Origin: Mariniblastus fucicola
GTDB taxonomy: Bacteria; Planctomycetota; Planctomycetia; Pirellulales; Pirellulaceae
Direction: 5' to 3'
NCBI RefSeq assembly: GCF_008087665.1
Contig: NZ_CP042912.1
Span: 2,542,001 to 2,606,000, forward strand
DNA length: 64,000 nt
The translations under genes and the position numbers were made by a program. Numbering within the stretch: the first letter of the stretch is position 1; every line of letters starts with the position of its first letter. Below, one piece after another: positions 8,521-16,316 of this stretch. The notes below the pieces were generated by a model. That model did no database searches and was not told the DNA's origin. It saw only the letters and a list, made by a program, of their open reading frames with translations.

Positions 8521-11084
8521 GTCCGATCGATGAATCCGATCCTGGCGAGGAAGCATCGCTGGCTTCACTTTTGCAGAAGCTTTGCGAGCTCGAGGATTCG
8601 GGCGATGACAAATCGGTGATCGAAAAACAGTTGGAAGGTCTTTCAGAGTCCGAGCTGGCAGAACTCTTTGGCGCTGGCCAATGTATGAACTTGCTCAACC
8701 AACTGAAAGAAAGTGACTCTGAGAAGATCTCCAGAGTTTTGGTTGAGACTGCCCGCTCCCAGGAAACAGCGCCCGACAATCCTGCTCGATCGCATGCAAA
8801 TATCCCGGATCAGATCGGACGTTACGAGATCGTTCGACTGGCTGCCCAAGGAGGTTTTGCGAATGTGTATCAGGCTCGAGACGTCAATTTGCAACGCAGC
8901 GTTGCACTGAAAGTTCCGCTCGTCGAGCGACTTGGGGACCAAAATGCGATCGAGCGGTTTCAACGCGAAGCCCGGGCGGTTGCGATGCTTTCACACCCCG
9001 GTGTTGTTCCAGTCTATGAAGCCGGAGGCGCCGACGGACAACCATTTATCGCGTTCAAATGGATCGAAGGATGTAGCCTGCACAGCTTTCTCAAGACTCG
9101 AAAGCAGCCGCTTCCCGCGAAGGAAGTAGCTTCAGCACTGAAACGTATTGCTGATGCCGTCGCCCACGCGCACGCCAAAGGAATCTTGCATCGGGATATT
9201 AAACCAGCCAACGTTTTGATTGAAGGAAGTGGCGAAAAAGGATCGACTCCCTGGAACGAATCCGTTTGCGTCACGGACTTTGGTCTGGCCAAACATTTCG
9301 CTGATGTTGAAGCCTCTGAGTTTAACACCGTCGATGGTTCGATCCTTGGAACGCCGGCATACATGTCGCCCGAGCAGGTTCGTTCGGAGTCTGAGATCGG
9401 ACCACCATCAGATGTCTACTCGTTGGGCACCGTGCTGTATGAAATGCTTGTTGGCAAAACACCGCATCGAAAAACTGGCTATTCGGGAACGATCCGGGCG
9501 ATCGAAACAGAAACTCCGGTGCCGATCGCGTCGTTTCGCAAGGATGTACCTGCAGACCTGATTGCAATTTGCGAAAAATGCCTCCGTAAAGATGCTGCCG
9601 ATCGGTACCCAAGTGCTTTTGAGTTGGCAGGCGACCTGGGAAGATTCCTCGATGGCATTCCGGTTCAAGCGAAACCTCGAAGCCCATTCTACTTGCTGAC
9701 TCGTTGGGCAAAGCGGAATCCGGTCGTCGCTTTCAGTCTCGGTTTGGCGTTTGCAGGATTGACGATTGGATTGACGGCGATGGCCTGGTCCAACGCAGAG
9801 ATTTCTGCGGCGCGAGATGACTCGCAACGACAAGTCGAAGTGCTGGAGTCGATTTTCAACGATCTGGACTACAACCTTGACGGAGATGTTTTGTCGGAGC
9901 CTGATCTTCGTGATCGGCTGGCGATCCGTCTTATTGATAGTGTCGATCTTATCGCTGAATCGGCAGATCCAGAGAGCGCCAGCAGACTCATGGGGACACT
10001 CGGACGGACGCTTGCGACTCTTGGCCACCCTGAGGAATCCCGGGAAGTGGTTGAGCAGGCGATTAAAATCGGCGGCGATCGATTGACCTCTGATCAAAAA
10101 GATCGATTGCAGGTTCGACTCGCGGCGGCCGTGATGGCGCAGGGAAAGTTTGACGAATCAGCTGCTTCCTTGGGGGCGAGCATTGAACGAATTATCGAGA
10201 GCCCGACTCAGGAAACGCAGACCAAAGCGGATGCACTTATCTACTTTGCCGAATCACAGTTTCAATTGTCGAAACTCGCGAAAGAAACAATCGTCGACGC
10301 AAAGAACGGGTTCGAACGTCTGGAAAATTGGCTCCCGGAAAGTGGTCTTCCGGACAGGTACAAGCAACGCTACGTGTCCTATGCGAAATTTCGAGTGGCA
10401 TGTTGCAACTATTCCAGTGCCATGAACGACGGAAATTTTGAGCTTTTGAACGATGCCTTCGACAACTACATCAAAATTTACGGCTCAGAGCACAGCAGTT
10501 CGATCAGCGCAGCCTACGCCATGGCGGCCAAACTGCGTCAACGCGGAAAATTCAAAGACGCGTTGAGTCTGTCGGAACAAACGCTGATCCATGCTCAGCG
10601 AAAATACGGATTCGATGCAATGCCTACGCTGCTTGCGTTTGATAGCGTGCTGGTAACTTGCGGAATGAACTCTGCCATCCCAAATTGCAAGAAACGAATG
10701 ATCGAATTGCTGCCGGAAATGCAACGGTGCTGTGAGGCGGTTTTGGAAGACTTGGGCGAAACACATCCCAACATGCTTGTCATCTACGGCAATGTCGCAA
10801 ATGCATGGGGCATCACCGGAGACCTGGACCAGTGCGTGAAGATTCGCCTTCGACTTCTGTCGCTCGCTGAAAAAGAGTTTGGTCGCAAGAGTGTGATTGC
10901 TCAGGGTCAGATTTGGGGGTTGGCCGCTGTTTACAATGAGCTTGGCGACGATGGAAAAGTAGGCAACTTGCTCGAAGAGTTTATCGCTGCCCGAGAGTCT
11001 GGAGTTCCTCTGGATGATCAAAAGGTGGAACTCGCTCGCAAGCAATTGAAGGAAGCAGCATTGGACTCTTCTGCCGATCAGTAG
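8517..11084 (+). CDS. Membrane-bound Ser/Thr protein kinase with C-terminal repeats
   Basis: An 855-residue Hanks-type kinase. A cytoplasmic N-terminal segment (1-100) is followed by a kinase domain at about 103-378, with the glycine loop AAQGGFANVY, catalytic Lys132, HRDIKPAN (HRD at 225-227), DFGLAK (DFG at 254-256) and GTPAYMSPEQ in the activation segment. One membrane helix (about 401-424) leads to a long helical C-terminal part (430-855) that looks like degenerate TPR repeats and probably faces the periplasm. It overlaps the ECF sigma gene by 4 nt (ATGA). Phosphorylation of the partner sigma factor in response to an external signal is the likely role. That role is inference; the kinase assignment itself is direct. 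Confidence 0.9.
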   Translation: MSPIDESDPGEEASLASLLQKLCELEDSGDDKSVIEKQLEGLSESELAELFGAGQCMNLLNQLKESDSEKISRVLVETARSQETAPDNPARSHANIPDQIGRYEIVRLAAQGGFANVYQARDVNLQRSVALKVPLVERLGDQNAIERFQREARAVAMLSHPGVVPVYEAGGADGQPFIAFKWIEGCSLHSFLKTRKQPLPAKEVASALKRIADAVAHAHAKGILHRDIKPANVLIEGSGEKGSTPWNESVCVTDFGLAKHFADVEASEFNTVDGSILGTPAYMSPEQVRSESEIGPPSDVYSLGTVLYEMLVGKTPHRKTGYSGTIRAIETETPVPIASFRKDVPADLIAICEKCLRKDAADRYPSAFELAGDLGRFLDGIPVQAKPRSPFYLLTRWAKRNPVVAFSLGLAFAGLTIGLTAMAWSNAEISAARDDSQRQVEVLESIFNDLDYNLDGDVLSEPDLRDRLAIRLIDSVDLIAESADPESASRLMGTLGRTLATLGHPEESREVVEQAIKIGGDRLTSDQKDRLQVRLAAAVMAQGKFDESAASLGASIERIIESPTQETQTKADALIYFAESQFQLSKLAKETIVDAKNGFERLENWLPESGLPDRYKQRYVSYAKFRVACCNYSSAMNDGNFELLNDAFDNYIKIYGSEHSSSISAAYAMAAKLRQRGKFKDALSLSEQTLIHAQRKYGFDAMPTLLAFDSVLVTCGMNSAIPNCKKRMIELLPEMQRCCEAVLEDLGETHPNMLVIYGNVANAWGITGDLDQCVKIRLRLLSLAEKEFGRKSVIAQGQIWGLAAVYNELGDDGKVGNLLEEFIAARESGVPLDDQKVELARKQLKEAALDSSADQ

Positions 11085-11933
11085 TTATCGTCCGATCAAC
11101 ATCGGTTTGGCAAATCGTCCCACAATCCAGTCCGTGATTCGATCGCAGGCGGCGCGACGATTTTCGATCAGACGAAACGTGTGCTCAGATTTCGGATAGT
11201 ACTCAACCTGAAGCTGTCCGTCATCCGGTCTCAGGCCATACATCTCCTGAAACTGCGAACGACCAACGATGTCGTCGTAGCCATCGGTGTACAGGAAAAG
11301 CATCTGAACATCGCGGTGCATCAGCAAGTTCAGCTGTTCGACGACCACATCTCGGTTCAAACCAACATCGAAAAACTCGCTTTCATTGAAAGCGCTGGTC
11401 TCGGCATCGACTTCGCCGCGGCTGCTCGAAAGCCGACGTCGGATCGCGTTTCGCCAAAATCGATAGCGAAAGTATCGTGTGAAGCGACGGAAATAGTAGC
11501 CAAACGTTCGAAACACAATTCCATCCAGAAACACTGTCCCCACAATCCTCTTGTCTTTTACAGCGACTCGATGAGCGTTGTAGGCGCCGCTGCAGAGTCC
11601 CAACAAAGCGAACTGGTCAACGCCCGTTTCACGTTGCAGGAAATCCATCGCGTCGCCGACATCCAGCACCGCACGGTCTTCGATTTCATAAGATCCCGTT
11701 CGTGGCGCACTGTCGCCAAGTCCCGACAAGTCCAATCGCAGCGTTGAGAATCCGGCAGCGGCCAACTGTCTGGCGATATCAACATGGATTCGAAACGGAC
11801 CCACTCGATGAACGATTCCTGCATTGAGAATTAAGGCGATCGGTGCGTTGGGGATGCGAACGTCCTCATCTGGCGTCGTCAGAATTCCAAACAGGCGTTT
11901 CTCAGGCCCAAAGTTGCAAACAGTTTCTTTCAC
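11085..11933 (-). CDS. Alpha/beta hydrolase, exosortase-A-associated hydrolase 1-like
   Basis: A 282-residue alpha/beta hydrolase. The opening NAGIVHRVGPFRIHVDIAR and LRLDLSGLGDS, followed by a nucleophile elbow LLGLCSGAYNA with Cys114 where serine is usual, match my recollection of the family annotated as exosortase A system-associated hydrolase 1 (GLCDGA motif). The frame is open upstream to 12038, but that would overlap the previous gene by more than 100 nt. GTG 11933 is chosen because it overlaps the upstream stop as GTGA and has GGAG 8 nt before it. It is the last gene of the NRPS-PKS operon. With no thioesterase domain in the synthases, it could release or edit the product or act on an acyl carrier (inference). 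Confidence 0.75.
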   Translation of the reverse strand: MKETVCNFGPEKRLFGILTTPDEDVRIPNAPIALILNAGIVHRVGPFRIHVDIARQLAAAGFSTLRLDLSGLGDSAPRTGSYEIEDRAVLDVGDAMDFLQRETGVDQFALLGLCSGAYNAHRVAVKDKRIVGTVFLDGIVFRTFGYYFRRFTRYFRYRFWRNAIRRRLSSSRGEVDAETSAFNESEFFDVGLNRDVVVEQLNLLMHRDVQMLFLYTDGYDDIVGRSQFQEMYGLRPDDGQLQVEYYPKSEHTFRLIENRRAACDRITDWIVGRFAKPMLIGR

Positions 11934-12775
11934 CGGATTGTCTCCATACAAAGACGCAAAGCGCCGAAACGATCGAGCCTCGAAAACATGTCGTCGATCT
12001 TTTTTACGATCTGCCGCATCACTTTGGGACGCAGCCATGCCAGTTCAAGTTCATTGAGATCGTTCCATGATCCCGGACGGGGATCCTCGATAATCAATTG
12101 CGTGCCGGGTTCCGGATGTGAGTATGACTTTGCTTTTGATCGTTGGTCGGCAATCAGTTGTGGTTGAATGACGTCCGCCAGTTCAATCTTCATCGCTTCG
12201 ATCTGTTCCAACAGGCAACGTTGGTAACGAGAGCCCAATATTTCTTCGATGGAATCGTCGTTCGGAGTCGACATCTTGCAGACCCACAGGTCCAGCATTG
12301 ATTCGTGCATTTTCCGCAGCGAGTCGAGATAGCTCCGTCCGCAGAGAACGGGTTCCCACATCACGATTCCGTTGACGTCCGGGCGTTGCCTGGCGACTTG
12401 TGCAGCCAGTGCTGCGCCGAAACGGTGCCCGACCAGCATCACCGTTTCAGCCCCGCTTTCACGTTTGATATGCTCGATCGATTGCAGGATGTTTCGGTGC
12501 CACGAAACGAGGCTCTCGATCTGATCGACGCACTGCGCCGAGTCACCGATTCCGTGGTAGTCCATGCGCAAAACGTGAACTCCCTTTCTCGCAATCTGGT
12601 TGGCCATCAACCGCAGCGTCCAGTGCGTGCGATTATATTCCTGTCCAATCGAAGGGCAGATCACGGCAGCACGGACAGACCGTCCATTGGCGGCTTTGCC
12701 ACGCGGTCGGTGGTACACACCAAACAATGGCGACTCGGGATGTCCAAAAAAGTGCTGCTTGATCATCGTTTTCAA
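11930..12775 (-). CDS. Alpha/beta hydrolase fold protein, exosortase-A-associated hydrolase 2-like
   Basis: A 281-residue alpha/beta hydrolase-fold protein. It has VLRMDYHGIGDSA and an elbow reading VGHRFGAALAAQ, in which the nucleophile position is Arg118 rather than Ser, Cys or Asp. As I recall, the exosortase-A-associated hydrolase 2 family has the same odd GLRLGA-type elbow, so this is probably the natural partner of the next gene rather than a random mutation. It may be non-catalytic or use another residue. The start overlaps the NRPS stop by 4 nt (12772-12775), and its stop overlaps the next start by 4 nt, so the three genes are translationally coupled. Confidence 0.72.
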   Translation of the reverse strand: MKTMIKQHFFGHPESPLFGVYHRPRGKAANGRSVRAAVICPSIGQEYNRTHWTLRLMANQIARKGVHVLRMDYHGIGDSAQCVDQIESLVSWHRNILQSIEHIKRESGAETVMLVGHRFGAALAAQVARQRPDVNGIVMWEPVLCGRSYLDSLRKMHESMLDLWVCKMSTPNDDSIEEILGSRYQRCLLEQIEAMKIELADVIQPQLIADQRSKAKSYSHPEPGTQLIIEDPRPGSWNDLNELELAWLRPKVMRQIVKKIDDMFSRLDRFGALRLCMETIR

Positions 12776-15700
12776 TTCCAGAAACCTTTGAGCAATCGAA
12801 ATGCGCCCTTGCTCTCCGACTGCACCGCGTCGCTTGTCTCGGGGTCGGTCTGCTCCGGCTCCGCTTTGGCTTTTTCGGTTGAGTCATCATTGATCGACTG
12901 GTTTTCGTCATCTGCGAACGTATGCGCCGCTGCAATTTTCTCTGCCATTTGCGCTAACGTCGAAATCAGAAATTCCTGTGGCCCCAGTTTGACGCCGGTT
13001 TTGTCCTCAACTGCCGCAATGACTTTCATCACCAACAGCGAATGACCTCCGATGTCAAAGAACGTGTCATTCGTCCGAACGTCATCGATCTCCAGAGTCT
13101 GTTCCCAAACCTTGGCTACGAACTTCTCCGCAGCGGTAACCGGAAGAGGCAGCTCTTCTTCCGACGCATCCTCGCTACCGTTGCCGATTGGAGCCGGAAG
13201 TGCTTTGTGGTCGATCTTGCCGTTATTGGTTTGCGGCAAGGATTCCAGAAAGACAAAATGTTGCGGAACCATGTAGTACGGAAGTGACTGCCGAACGTGA
13301 TCACGAAGCTGCCCAGCGTTCGAAGTTTCACCAGAATGCAAAACCACGTAAGCCACCAGCCGTGCGTCACCGGCCGCTGCTTCTCGCACAAGCACCACGC
13401 AATTCGCGACGGAGTGGTTTGACTTCAGGATTTGTTCGATCTCACCCAACTCGATTCGAAAGCCGCGAACTTTGACCTGTTTGTCATTACGGCGCAGGAA
13501 CTCGATGTTTCCGTCGAGACGAAACTTTGCCAGGTCGCCAGTCTTGTAGAGTCGATCGCTTACGTAGTCAACGAACGGGTTGCGGTACCGATTGCGGATG
13601 AATCTCTGATCGGTCATTTCACTCTGATTCAGATATCCAAGCGTCACACCAGCGCCGCCGATGTAGATCTCGCCTTCGCTTCCGACAGGAACTTCATTTC
13701 CTTTGGAATCCAGAATGTAAATCTGCGTGTTTCCGATTGGTTTTCCGATAAGAATCGGCCTATCAGGTTCTGTGATTCGATAGGCCGCAGACCAAACCGT
13801 CGTTTCGGTTGGACCGTACATGTTCCAAAGCTCGCCGCAGCGATCCAGCAACGGCGCAACGAGGTCTTGAGGCATCGGTTCGCCGCCGCAAAGTACTTTC
13901 AGATCGCGTTTTCCATTCCAACCGGCTTCGATCATCATCCGCCAGGTTGCTGGAGTTGCCTGTAGCAGTGAAATGTCATCCGCTTCCAAACGTTCGGCGA
14001 GCTTGGCTCCGTCAGCGGCAGTCACACTGTCGACAATCACGACTTGACCACCGGAAATCGTCGGCAGATAGAGTTCGAGAACGGCGATGTCGAATGAAAG
14101 TGTTGTGACCGCCAACACGGAATCTGTTTTGTCGAAGCCTGGCGTCTGCTGCATTGCGTATAGAAAGTTGACGACCGAACCGTGAGGAACCTGCACGCCT
14201 TTCGGTTTGCCCGTCGATCCGGAAGTGTAAATTACGTAGCAAACGTCGTATGGTGTAGCGTTGTTTTCAACAGGCTCGGAGGAAATTTCGCCGTTCCTGA
14301 AATCAACTTCATCGATCGCAAGTTGTGGTTTGCCAAAATCAGCGACCCGCGAACCGAGTTCCGATTCTGTGACGACCAGCTTTAGCCCGGAATGATCGCA
14401 CATGTACCTCAGGCGATCGCTCGGATAGGCCGGATCGAGCGGAACGTATCCAGCGCCGGACTTCATGATTCCGTACAAATAGACCAGCATTTCCGCGCTT
14501 CGATTGACACAGATGCCAACCAGATCGCCAGCTCCGATGCCCTGTTCACGCAGCACACGGGCAACCTGGTTCGAACGCTGCTCTACTTCGCGATAGCTCA
14601 ACGAAGTATTCTCAAACGTTACGGCAATTTGATCAGGCGTTTCCTCGGCCTGCCGGTGGAACTCTTCGTGCAACGTCGACTCGGTCGGATAATCTTGCTC
14701 CGTCGCGTTCCATTCGACCAGTACTTTTTGCCGCTGCGGAATGCTCATGACGTGCAAGTCAGCAATCGTGGCTTGCGGGTCATCAGCAACTTGCTCAAGG
14801 AACGCTTCGAAGCCTTCAAAGAGACCCTTCATCGCCTGAGCCGAATACAAGTCGGTGTTGAATTGAATCTGCAACTCGATCGATTTGTCTTTCTGAATCA
14901 CCCCGTTGATGAACCATTCAAAGTTCTCGAATTTCCTCGGTTCAATTGAAAGTTCGGCTTTCAATTTGTGGAAACCCAGTTCGCTCGCATCGACCACCGG
15001 ATCAATGTTGAACGAAATGGCAAGCATCGGTGGCCGTGACGGGTCGCGCGGCGGAGCAAGTTTGCGCAGCAGAGTGCCGTATGAGTATCGCTGGTGATCA
15101 AGCGAATCGAGCAGAGTGCCACGACAGGATTTCATGTAGTCAACAAACGGACCGTCGACGTCCACTTTTGTTCGCAGCGGCATCGTGTTGACACAATGAC
15201 CAATCAGTTCGGGCATGTCCATCGCGGCTTGTCCTGCCGTTGGAATCCCGACGCAGAAGTCATCGTTGCCGCTGATTCGGGCGACCCATGCGTTGAAGGC
15301 TGCCAGCATGATGTTGAACAAACTGCATCCGGATTTGGCGCCGACCTTACGAACGCGTTCCACCAGTTCACTCGAAAGCTGATGGTCATAGCGATGCCCG
15401 AAGTAGGTTCGCAGCGGCGGCCGCTTGTTTTCAGTCGGTAAGTCCAGGGCAGGTATTTCGTCCACGAACTGGCTGACCCAAAATGACTCGTCAGCTTTTC
15501 CGGCATCCGAAATCAGATAGGAGTCTAGTTGCTGGGAGTACTGTTCGTAGTCGTCAGCGAGCGTCGATTTCCCCTGATCGTCGCCATCTGGTTCGGCATA
15601 AAAATGACCGAGGTCTTTGCAGAACACAGACAGCGACCATCCGTCGAGGATCAGGTGGTGGGCCGCAAAAGTCAGCTTGTAGTTTGAGTCATCCAATTTC

Positions 15701-16128
15701 TGTAGCACGAATCGGAGCAGCGGACCGCGAACCAGATCGAAAGGCGTGCTGGCCTGCTTGAGGACGACTTCCTGTGTCAGAAGCTCGAGCTCTTCGGCGG
15801 ATTTGTCGCTGAAGTCTACGAATTCAAATCCGTAGTTTACTGCTCGATGTTCAAGCACTTGCAGGCCGTCTTCGCTAAACGTACTACGCAGCGAACCGTG
15901 ACGATGGACGACTTTCTCGATCGACTGCTGCAAACGCTGAACGTCAAGCTGGCCCGCAAAAGTCAGCGATGCGATTTCGTTGTACGCGCAGTTCGCCTCA
16001 ACGCTTTGCGAACTCGACAGCCAGACTTCGATTTGAGCTTCGCTCGCAGCGTATCGCTTGACGACATCTTGCGGTCCGACAGCAGCGACGATCGGAGACG
16101 AGGTTGTGAATGTGTTCGTGGTGGTCAT
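12772..16128 (-). CDS. Non-ribosomal peptide synthetase, C-A-PCP
   Basis: An 1118-residue single-module NRPS. The condensation domain (about 20-460) has an intact HHLILDG motif (His157, His158, Asp162). The adenylation domain (about 485-980) has YTSGSTGKPKG, YGPTETT and NGKIDHKAL. The peptidyl carrier has Ser1030 in DIGGHSL. Aligned by eye to GrsA, the specificity positions read D, I, L, Q, L, G, M, V, W and K (residues 680, 681, 684, 723, 746, 748, 770, 778, 779 and 971), very close to the known glycine code. A charged tail of about 50 residues follows and no thioesterase is present. It lies 172 nt after the upstream synthase gene, a gap filled almost wholly by repeat element copy 2, and it probably accepts the chain from that protein. 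Confidence 0.93.
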   Translation of the reverse strand: MTTTNTFTTSSPIVAAVGPQDVVKRYAASEAQIEVWLSSSQSVEANCAYNEIASLTFAGQLDVQRLQQSIEKVVHRHGSLRSTFSEDGLQVLEHRAVNYGFEFVDFSDKSAEELELLTQEVVLKQASTPFDLVRGPLLRFVLQKLDDSNYKLTFAAHHLILDGWSLSVFCKDLGHFYAEPDGDDQGKSTLADDYEQYSQQLDSYLISDAGKADESFWVSQFVDEIPALDLPTENKRPPLRTYFGHRYDHQLSSELVERVRKVGAKSGCSLFNIMLAAFNAWVARISGNDDFCVGIPTAGQAAMDMPELIGHCVNTMPLRTKVDVDGPFVDYMKSCRGTLLDSLDHQRYSYGTLLRKLAPPRDPSRPPMLAISFNIDPVVDASELGFHKLKAELSIEPRKFENFEWFINGVIQKDKSIELQIQFNTDLYSAQAMKGLFEGFEAFLEQVADDPQATIADLHVMSIPQRQKVLVEWNATEQDYPTESTLHEEFHRQAEETPDQIAVTFENTSLSYREVEQRSNQVARVLREQGIGAGDLVGICVNRSAEMLVYLYGIMKSGAGYVPLDPAYPSDRLRYMCDHSGLKLVVTESELGSRVADFGKPQLAIDEVDFRNGEISSEPVENNATPYDVCYVIYTSGSTGKPKGVQVPHGSVVNFLYAMQQTPGFDKTDSVLAVTTLSFDIAVLELYLPTISGGQVVIVDSVTAADGAKLAERLEADDISLLQATPATWRMMIEAGWNGKRDLKVLCGGEPMPQDLVAPLLDRCGELWNMYGPTETTVWSAAYRITEPDRPILIGKPIGNTQIYILDSKGNEVPVGSEGEIYIGGAGVTLGYLNQSEMTDQRFIRNRYRNPFVDYVSDRLYKTGDLAKFRLDGNIEFLRRNDKQVKVRGFRIELGEIEQILKSNHSVANCVVLVREAAAGDARLVAYVVLHSGETSNAGQLRDHVRQSLPYYMVPQHFVFLESLPQTNNGKIDHKALPAPIGNGSEDASEEELPLPVTAAEKFVAKVWEQTLEIDDVRTNDTFFDIGGHSLLVMKVIAAVEDKTGVKLGPQEFLISTLAQMAEKIAAAHTFADDENQSINDDSTEKAKAEPEQTDPETSDAVQSESKGAFRLLKGFWN

Positions 16129-16177
16129 GGTTGGATTCTCAATTTTGAAAGCAACGCTTTCGATGATTTCAATGGCA

Positions 16178-16316
16178 CTAGGTACTGTTTGGTAAATGTG
16201 AGCGGCAAGGCAACATCCGTCGGTCCGTTGCGTCTTTTAACGGCGGCTAGCCGCCTTGCCGCTCATGTTTGGCCGCGTTGACGACATTAAAATCAATTTG
16301 TCAAACAGTTCCTGGC
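16178..16316. mobile_element. Palindromic MITE/REP-like element, copy 2
   Basis: Second copy of the element at 6471-6608, about 86% identical by hand alignment. The terminal inverted repeats are imperfect (CTAGGTACTGTTTG against CCAGGAACTGTTTG read from the other end). The right arm of the internal hairpin is well kept and the left arm has diverged. The 6-mer ATGGCA occurs on both sides (16172-16177 and 16317-16322) and may be a target-site duplication. The element lies between the aminotransferase end of one synthase gene and the start of the next. It supplies the last codons of the former (PGTV and the stop). Excising the element and one ATGGCA joins the two genes in frame. Confidence 0.75.

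Noticed and set aside
11934-12038. Longer start for the hydrolase at 11085
   Set aside because: It would overlap the previous gene by about 110 nt. GTG 11933 forms the usual GTGA junction with a good ribosome binding site.
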